Source of the DNA: Mytilus trossulus
Lineage: Eukaryota; Mollusca; Bivalvia; Mytilida; Mytilidae
DNA: 64,000 nt
NCBI RefSeq assembly: GCF_036588685.1
Contig: NW_026963310.1
Location: 2,232,001 to 2,296,000, forward strand
Direction: 5' to 3'
Part shown: in pieces, positions 57,767-64,000 of the stretch
Position numbering within the stretch: the stretch's first letter is position 1
Layout of the letters: every line of letters begins with the position of its first letter
The notes under the pieces: generated by a model
Databases searched by the model: none
What the model was told of the DNA's origin: nothing
Seen by the model: the letters and a program-made list of their open reading frames with translations, nothing else
Made by a program: the position numbers and the translations under genes

Positions 57767-58640
57767 CACGTTAAAACAATTTCATAAAATTCTTATAATT
57801 TCAAATTATAAAATCTTACGTAAAGTATACTTTTCAATGTCTGAGATGTAATATATTAAATATACACACCCATATGGAAATTAATCCAAACAAAGTCCGA
57901 TTAATCTACTTAAATCCAAAAATTAAAGTCCAGAATCGTGAAAGAAATTTCGTCACCGGGTATTGAAGATCTTCGCCTAGTATGTGATAAATAAATGTAC
58001 ATCAAATAAATAAATCACACAATAATCAATAAATCTCCAATACACGTTCAATTATGATTTCACCGACCGACAATATCTGTAATTTAACTCCATTTTTTTT
58101 TACTAAATTTTTGTAGGCGTCGTCAATACTTTAACACAGGGGTGCACTAAATCTCTAACTTGTTAAAATGCCAATAATGTACTAGTATATTCTAACATAT
58201 ACATTCAATAAACAAATAAACAAAAATATGAAAAGGTCGCTTTAAAGTTTGTATTCACTACCGTTCCACTGACTGAACAACTGCATGGTTGTGTATCGAG
58301 ACGTATTATACTATTAAAGATTATTCAGTCATTTAAAAGTAACAAAAAATGAACGTGATCCTTCCATATTGACTATCGATCTTTATAACAGGTATACAAT
58401 ATTATTGATCGGTATTTATGTAATAAACTAGAGATAAAGCATACAAGGAGAATCATGCAGTCGATCTTTTTACAAATAATTGAAATTAAATTGCGTTGAA
58501 GAATCCTTGTTTTTATATGATAACACATATGGACGAAAAGGGGTTACATGCAGGTATTGGCATGTTATATGAATTTCAAGGGGTAATTGGGATGTTATGG
58601 CCAAAAAGTAGCATGTTTTAACCTCATGATCACAATGTAG
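57767..58640 (-). promoter_or_regulatory. region upstream of cystin start, presumed 5' UTR and promoter
   Basis: No repeat family is recognised for about 870 bp upstream of the ATG, which is unusual in this window. There is no clear TATA box or CpG-rich stretch. A short palindrome TTATAATTTCAAATTATAA lies at 57793-57811. The assignment is by position only. Confidence 0.3.
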
Positions 58641-58644
58641 TCTT

Positions 58645-58920
58645 TATAACTACAAGAAGATGTGGTGTGATTGTAAATGGGCAAACTCTCCAACATTCCT
58701 ACCGAAAGAGGCCAATTATATATAGATCAACGTACGAGCTTCATCAATGAACGAGACCCATACCGCAGAGCATGCTCCAAAAGGCAACGAAATTACAAAC
58801 GAGACAAATAACGGCCTTATGCATATACATTGTACAATAAAGGGCAGGTACATATGTAATTCAGCAAAAAAAAGAAAACAAAAAGACAAACACAGAATTA
58901 GGAAAGGCACCTATAGAATG
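58645..58920 (-). mobile_element. diverged ACCACATCTT-family element fragment
   Basis: AAGAAGATGTGGTGTGATTG, then AACGTACGAGCTTCATCAATG, then AGACAAACACAGAATTAGG. It shares only the terminal segment with the other copies. Confidence 0.45.
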
Positions 58921-59228
58921 TAACAGAATTATTTACAGAATACGGCAGGAGTAAACATGTCTCCAAGCGTTTACAGAATTAGACGATCGGTCACCTGCAT
59001 AAAGAATACTGACCCACTTCAGGGACGTATATAGGTCCTTGCCCACTTGTAGTAAAAACTTATAGACTGGTAGTCAGGGAGCAAAACTTTTCAAAACACG
59101 ACTTTTAATTGAGAATTTTATTTTCAATCTTAAGTATTTGATGATACATCCACTCAACAGGATAACTTAAAGCTTCAGTCGACAATTTTTTTTAATAAAA
59201 CAATTATCGGTTATGTAACAATATTTAT

Positions 59229-59387
59229 AGTATAACTAATCGCCGTATTTGAATATCAAAAAATAATACAACGCGTGACCGAACGACGCATGGATTAAAC
59301 GAGTGCGCAGCACGAGTTTAATCCATAGCGGCGTTTGGTCACAAGTTGTCTTATTTTTGATATTCAAATACGGCGATTAGTTATACT
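59229..59387. mobile_element. 159-bp foldback MITE
   Basis: The arms AGTATAACTAATCGCCGTAT... and ...ATACGGCGATTAGTTATACT are almost perfect inverted repeats that extend to GGATTAAAC / GTTTAATCC near the centre, so the whole unit folds on itself. Confidence 0.85.
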
Positions 59388-59612
59388 TTTTATTACATTG
59401 TCAAATTGCTTTTTTTTATGAAATTAATGTACAAAATGTAAGGAACTATATGTTTTTCCTACGCATGTTTTGTTTCGACGTTATCGACGTCTTGACAACG
59501 CCTATTGTTGTATGACGTCAGAGAGTGAAATAACCACTTTTATTTCACATGTGAAATTATCGGTTTTTATCTAACTGGGAAATCAGTGTAATTCATTGCA
59601 ACAAATGTAATA

Positions 59613-59659
59613 ATATAGAAAAATTATGAATTGCCAAAGACAAAATTTTAATATAACAT
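59613..59659 (+). repeat. solo end of the chromodomain-bearing TIR element
   Basis: TATAGAAAAATTATGAATTG, CCAAAGACAAAATTTTAATA, TAACAT is identical to 30495-30542. Confidence 0.75.
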
Positions 59660-60164
59660 ATTTAACACTTTCACAATAGCTAATAATTTTAAACTGTGAG
59701 GTGTCGCTATACATGTAAGTACAAGAAACGAACTGAACAAAGTCAATTGAAAAGATTATCTCTATACGATAAAAAAAAAACCAATTGTGTAGATTAATGT
59801 AAGAAATGAACATGATGAAAGGTGTATTGTAAATAAACAAATTAATCTTTAAAGATGCTTTTTCACACTATCATGACTATGTTGAAAACAGAAAGCTTAA
59901 TAAATCTTAAATGAAATAAAAAAAATAATCTTTAAAACATCACAACAAAGCCCACATCATCACATTGTAAGCTATAAACGTATCGATATGATGTTTTTGA
60001 TGTAAGGAAGGCCCAATGTGGCCTTTGACTGTTTCATGCTCTTTAGTCGTCTTGTTATCTCTTTAACACGCCCCCTGTTTCCGTTTTGATTCTGTTAAGA
60101 TCACAAAATCACCACATTCTAGAACAGCAAAATCCATCATAACCAGATAACTAAAGACTAAGTA

Positions 60165-60440
60165 ATACGAACACCATTTTAAACTGGGGGTGATATCAGG
60201 TGCTCTGGAAGGGTAAACGGATCCCGCTGCACATGTGACACCAGTCGTGTTCAACATGTTAGGACAAACCCTATTATATGTCTAATGTGGGTATCATTGG
60301 GGTCTATTAAGCGTGACGCGGGATTGTCGATTTTTTTTGTAAGCGTGACACGTGAAAGTCAAACAATTGTGTCGTGAAAACGGGAAATGAAGTCTAGCGG
60401 TCGGTAGGTCACATTACGGAAAAAGAGACGGGAGATCTAT
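60165..60440 (-). repeat. interspersed mussel repeat (GGATCCCGCTGCACATGTG type)
   Basis: GATATCAGGTGCTCTGGAAG, GGTAAACGGATCCCGCTGC and TAGCGGTCGGTAGGTCACAT. Related to the fragment at 18880-19050. Confidence 0.5.
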
Positions 60441-60639
60441 GTGTACAGATTGATAGTTTAGTCTTAGATGCATGATTTTTTTATTAGTTGTTAGTGGCTT
60501 TGAACTAGCTGTCATATAACTCTCAGATCTGTTCATTGTGTCTTCTTGTGTCGGGATGTATAAGTACCTGGTCACGTCCACTTGTATTTTTGTCCATCTG
60601 ATGAGTTAAGCCTTTTTCAACTGATTTTTATATTTCGTT

Positions 60640-61022
60640 CGTATATTGTACTGTTATATACCACTGTCCCAGGTTTGGGGAAGGGTTGGGATCCCGCTAA
60701 CATGTTTAACCCCGCCACATTATGTATGTATGTGCGTGTCCCAAGTCAGGAGCCTGTAATTCAGTGGTTGTCGTTTCTCAATGATGTGTTACATATTTGT
60801 TTTTGTTCATTTTTTTTTATATGAATAAGCCGCCGCCCCGGTTAGTTTTCTCGTTTGAATTGTTTTATCGGGACCTTTTATAGCTGACTCTGCGATATGG
60901 GCTTTTCTCATTGTTGAAAGCCGTACGTTGACCTATAGTTGTTAATGTCTGTGTCATTTTGGTCTTTTGTGGATACTAGTTGTCTCATTGGCAATCATAC
61001 CACATCTTCTTTTTTATATATT
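60640..61022 (+). mobile_element. retroelement tail, ACCACATCTT family, copy 2
   Basis: Matches 13205-13558 along its length, ending TTGTCTCATTGGCAATCATA, CCACATCTTCTTTTTTATAT. Confidence 0.75.
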
Positions 61023-61170
61023 TTACCAAAAGTTGCAAGACTTAGTGGTGAAGATGAAATCATCCCCATGTAAGTTTAAAGACGCCATCACAAGTTGGCT
61101 AACCCTCATGGAATATCCAATTCACAGATGATAGTGGTAAGTTTCTTAATTTATATATATTCCGTATGCA

Positions 61171-61540
61171 AAAAGTAAAATCACAAAAATACTGAACTCA
61201 GAGGAAAATCAATTTGGAAAGTCCATAAATGCATAATGACATGGCAAAATCAAAAAACAAAACGCATCAAAAACGAATGGACAAGAACTGTCATATTCCT
61301 GACTTGGTACAGGCATTTTCAAATGTAGAAAATGGTGGATTAAACCTGGTTCTATAGCGCTAACCCTCTCACTTTAATAACAGTCTCATCAAATTCCGTT
61401 ACATTTACATGATGCGTTAAATAAACAGTCACAATCAATAAAATAGTCAAAATATGGGAACATCAGTCATCATCGTATAACAATTTAACAGGACACAACA
61501 ACATCTACTATCTACGAACACATGGATTGATTTGAGTGTC
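61171..61540 (+). repeat. interspersed repeat, CAAAAATACTGAACTCAGAG family, copy 2
   Basis: Close match to 46798-47195 with small indels. Confidence 0.8.
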
Positions 61541-62293
61541 TGACGTCAGAAAAATTATATACGTCACATAAATTTGTCGTTCAATGTGCATACAATAGTT
61601 ATCCAAAGTACCTGGATTATAAACAATTTTAAATTTTACATAGGCAATGAGCGCTGTTGTCGGAATGTTGCTACGTTGAATTCGAAAAAAATCACAATTT
61701 GGAAGCTGAAATCATCATACTCTTCTGTAGCAAAGTGTTGTTTTTCAACAGACCCTCATTTTAATTATTTGTATATGTAAATCCAGATAAGAGGCTAACT
61801 AAATATATTAACTGTATCTATTGTATCCTTGATCTCAAGTTTGACTGATAGGATGGATATAACTATGAACTGACTTTCTATTCTCACTTTCCATCAGCAT
61901 CGACAGGAGGCATCGAACTATTCGTGAATCTTCGTCCCAAACTTTTGTCCTCGTCTTCATATATGCTTATTACAATTCTTTATTACATAACTATACCCAT
62001 ATATGTATCAAACGCAGTATACCGTGAAACAAAAATGATATAATTACATACAATATATTTATGAGTTTGGGTTAGTGCGAATTGTTTTAAAGAGGAATAG
62101 AAAAAAAAAGAAATAAACCTTAATATATTTTGAAATAAATCCAAAAGAATTGAAAATCATATTGCATTATCTTATGACAATAATTCGTTCAGAATTTGTA
62201 ATCGTTATTAAGAACCGAGTTCGGGGACGTGACAATGCTTTTAGTCTCATCAATACCGGAAGTTAATAAAACGTACACCCGTGGCCAACGAAA

Positions 62294-62354
62294 ATGTTGT
62301 CAGATTGTCTTCTCATTGTGTTTATATCAATTTGTACTGCTTTACTCGGCGAAG
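62294..62354 (+). CDS. possible first exon with signal peptide (partial gene)
   Basis: The ATG at 62294 (context AACGAAAATG) opens MLSDCLLIVFISICTALLGE, a short n-region, a hydrophobic core and an ALLG-like cleavage area. It ends at a good donor, G|GTAACT (62355), after 20 codons plus one base. An ETS-like ACCGGAAGT lies 30 bp upstream at 62260-62268. If real, the rest of the gene lies to the right of the window, since no further exon is recognised before 64000. Short ORFs like this can arise by chance. Confidence 0.35.
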
Positions 62355-62631
62355 GTAACTTCCAAAATGTTTTATTTAATCAGTTATGACCTAAATCCCT
62401 CCAACTTTATAATCAAAGTTTCTCACAATATGTAAAATTGTTTTCCTATCAGCATTGATCAGCTGTTTTGGAAGATGATTTTTTTTATCAAATGTGTTCA
62501 TATACATGCATATGCATGTAAAATGTATACTGTAAACCAACTAATTTTCGCGAGCGATTAAATTTCGCGGATATAAGAAAAAACGCGAATATAAATCGTC
62601 GCGAATATGTCAATCTATGAACTTTCCTTAA

Positions 62632-63220
62632 GGTTCATCATAAGGAATTGAAAAATATGGCCGTGTTTACACCTCAAAAATTACTATGAGTACAGACAAA
62701 CTGGTACATCAAGGAAAGCTTTAAGGCATGGCAGGAACTAGATATATAAAAGTTATATGAAGTCTACGTTTCAGAAAATTAAAAACTTACCTGCATTTTG
62801 ATGTGCATTTTTTTCCAGTCTGCAGAAGATAGCAAAATAAACAAACACCCGAGTTTCATTTGATACGGTCCACTCAGGTACACAGTTTAAACCTGTTAAA
62901 TCACCTATTGTTTACAGGTGTCTATTGTCCATCTATTGTCCATTTAAATCAATACTACTCACAACATTGATTATATGAGGGGAGCTTCTCAATCGTTTTC
63001 GCTACTTAGTTAATTTTTGCACCTTCTGCAGGAACGAAAAAAAATGGATAGCAAAATCTAGAAAAGTTTATAATTTTCTGAAACATAAAATGCATTTAAA
63101 ATTTATATATCTAGTTCCTGCCATCCCTTAAAACTGTTGCAGGTGTATAGGTAAGTCTGTACTCAGAGTAAAATTTGGGGTGTAAATACGGCCATTTTAA
63201 CCAAAAGGTTATGATGAACC
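62632..63220. mobile_element. piggyBac-like MITE 1 (589 bp)
   Basis: The ends GGTTCATCATAA / TTATGATGAACC are inverted. TTAA lies directly outside both ends (62628-62631, 63221-63224). Longer inverted similarity continues inward (ATGGCCGTGTTTACACC against GGTGTAAATACGGCCAT; GCACCTTCTGCAG against CTGCAGAAG). Confidence 0.7.
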
Positions 63221-63224
63221 TTAA

Positions 63225-63772
63225 GGTTCATCATAACAAACGGACAAATATGGCTGTATTTACATGCCAAAAATTACTCTGAGTACAGACTTACCTGTAA
63301 AGTTGGAAATTCATTTTGTGTTTCAGAAAGATAAAATCTCTTTTGGATTTTGATGGGCATTTTTTTTCCTTCATGCAAAAGGTGTGAAAATTGACTAAGT
63401 TGTGAAACAACTATGAGATGCTCCCTCAGGTAAAAAACCGGTTTGTATTGTTTTCATTGTTCTTAATTGACATGGACACCAGGTATCTTTACAACTACAG
63501 GTGAGTTAAAGAGTTTATCTGAGTCAGTGAGTGGACAGTATCAAAATAATGCAGGTGTTTGTTTATTTTTGCACCTTCTGAAGAAAGGAAAAAAAATGAC
63601 CAGCAAAAACCAAGAAAGATTTTATCTTTCTTAAACACAAAATGCATTTAACTTTTATATATCTAGTGGATGCTAGGCATTAAAACTTTTCAAACAGCAC
63701 AGGTAAGTCTGTACATAGAGTAGTTTTTGAGGTAAAAATACGGCCATATTTGGCCATTTGTTATGATGAACC
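63225..63772. mobile_element. piggyBac-like MITE 2 (548 bp), abutting MITE 1
   Basis: It has the same ends as MITE 1, with TTAA at 63221-63224 (shared with MITE 1) and 63773-63776. It is a diverged copy of the same family, also foldback in structure. Confidence 0.7.
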
Positions 63773-64000
63773 TTAATAAACTTCATCAAGTAAATCAGAT
63801 AATCGCGAAATTAAATAGCCGCGAAGTGGTCAAGAAAGGGTTAAACGCGAATTAAAGTATCCGCGAAAATAAGTTGGTTTACAGTATTCGATGTGAGTAA
63901 AACGTTTTTAGATAAAAATCCTAAATAACTCTGAATGCTGGTGTGCCTGTTAGAGACAGAACTTACAGTTAAGTTACAAGTATAACTATGATTTCTTGCA

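Larger units (their letters stand above)
62530..63884. mobile_element. TA-flanked DNA element (CTGTAAACCAAC ends) carrying two nested MITEs
   Basis: CTGTAAACCAACTAATTTTC at the left and its complement (GAAAATAAGTTGGTTTACAG) at the right are inverted, with TA duplicated at 62528-62529 and 63885-63886. Inner sequence is full of TCGCG words in both orientations. Without its two insertions the element is only about 220 bp, a MITE. The single end at 17271 belongs to the same family. Confidence 0.75.

Noticed and set aside
57423..57851. 142-residue plus-strand frame opposite cystin exon 1
   Set aside because: Shadow of the Ser/Asn-rich exon: hydrophobic Phe/Leu-rich text, no promoter or splice support. 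The minus frame has the MGSGSS start and donor.

Overview
The window is eukaryotic nuclear DNA, almost certainly from a marine mussel (Mytilus or a close relative). It is AT-rich, its genes are split by long introns, and it is packed with interspersed repeats I recognise from mussel genomic sequence: Penelope-like retroelement tails reading 'gatgtggtgtgagtgcc', a second retroelement family ending 'gagaatggaaatgggg', gene-sized tandem elements ending in a TTCG-capped hairpin, and a hammerhead-ribozyme-like motif. Nothing looks bacterial, and there is no CRISPR array, rRNA or tRNA gene that I can support.

Two host genes can be assembled by reading splice sites. (1) A minus-strand gene covers 20243-57766. 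Its five coding exons (57275-57766, 40376-40429, 39920-39956, 26052-26115, 20243-20309) have canonical acceptors and donors and their phases fit exactly. The predicted protein has about 237 residues, starts MGSGSSKEK (N-myristoylation signal) and ends in a YDVSEEDLMNDIE box. Both ends match cystin-1 (CYS1), the myristoylated ciliary protein. Most of the mobile DNA in the window sits in its 17, 14 and 6 kb introns. (2) A plus-strand gene covers 12018-16119. Its three exons encode a GNAT-fold acetyltransferase related to histidine N-acetyltransferase (HISAT/NAT16). The first junction is one base out of phase beside an A-run, and a decayed second copy of exon 1 lies 238 bp upstream. A possible signal-peptide first exon of a further plus-strand gene lies at 62294-62354, and a decayed exon-like block at 11360-11496.

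Layout: 1-1838 is the 3' end of an L1/Tx1-type LINE. 3327-6263 is a 2.9 kb terminal-inverted-repeat element rich in GTGTTC/GAACAC words. 7060-9790 is a broken Penelope-like element, followed by a hammerhead-like motif at 10114-10158. 11360-16119 holds the acetyltransferase locus and its repeats, and 16290-16772 a LINE tail. 17690-19060 holds minisatellite and diverged tandem repeats. 19285-20309 is the cystin 3' end. 20443-24620 holds a 23-bp tandem repeat and a 2.9 kb minisatellite of about 70-bp units, grown inside one copy of an interspersed element. 24970-25490 is a second Penelope-like fragment. 27083-28384 is a 1.16 kb block between perfect 70-bp direct repeats with intron-like edges. 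28851-30541 is a TIR-bounded remnant with a gypsy-type integrase tail and chromodomain. 30952-36406 holds two related elements with three and six tandem 0.5 kb units. 38670-39870 is a degenerate tandem array abutting cystin exon 3. 43928-44712 is a Helitron-like element. 48099-50570 is a retroelement copy split by a 1.7 kb CACTA-type element. 50799-51187 and 52896-53349 are MITEs. 57275-57766 is cystin exon 1. 62530-63884 is a TA-flanked element carrying two back-to-back TTAA-flanked MITEs.
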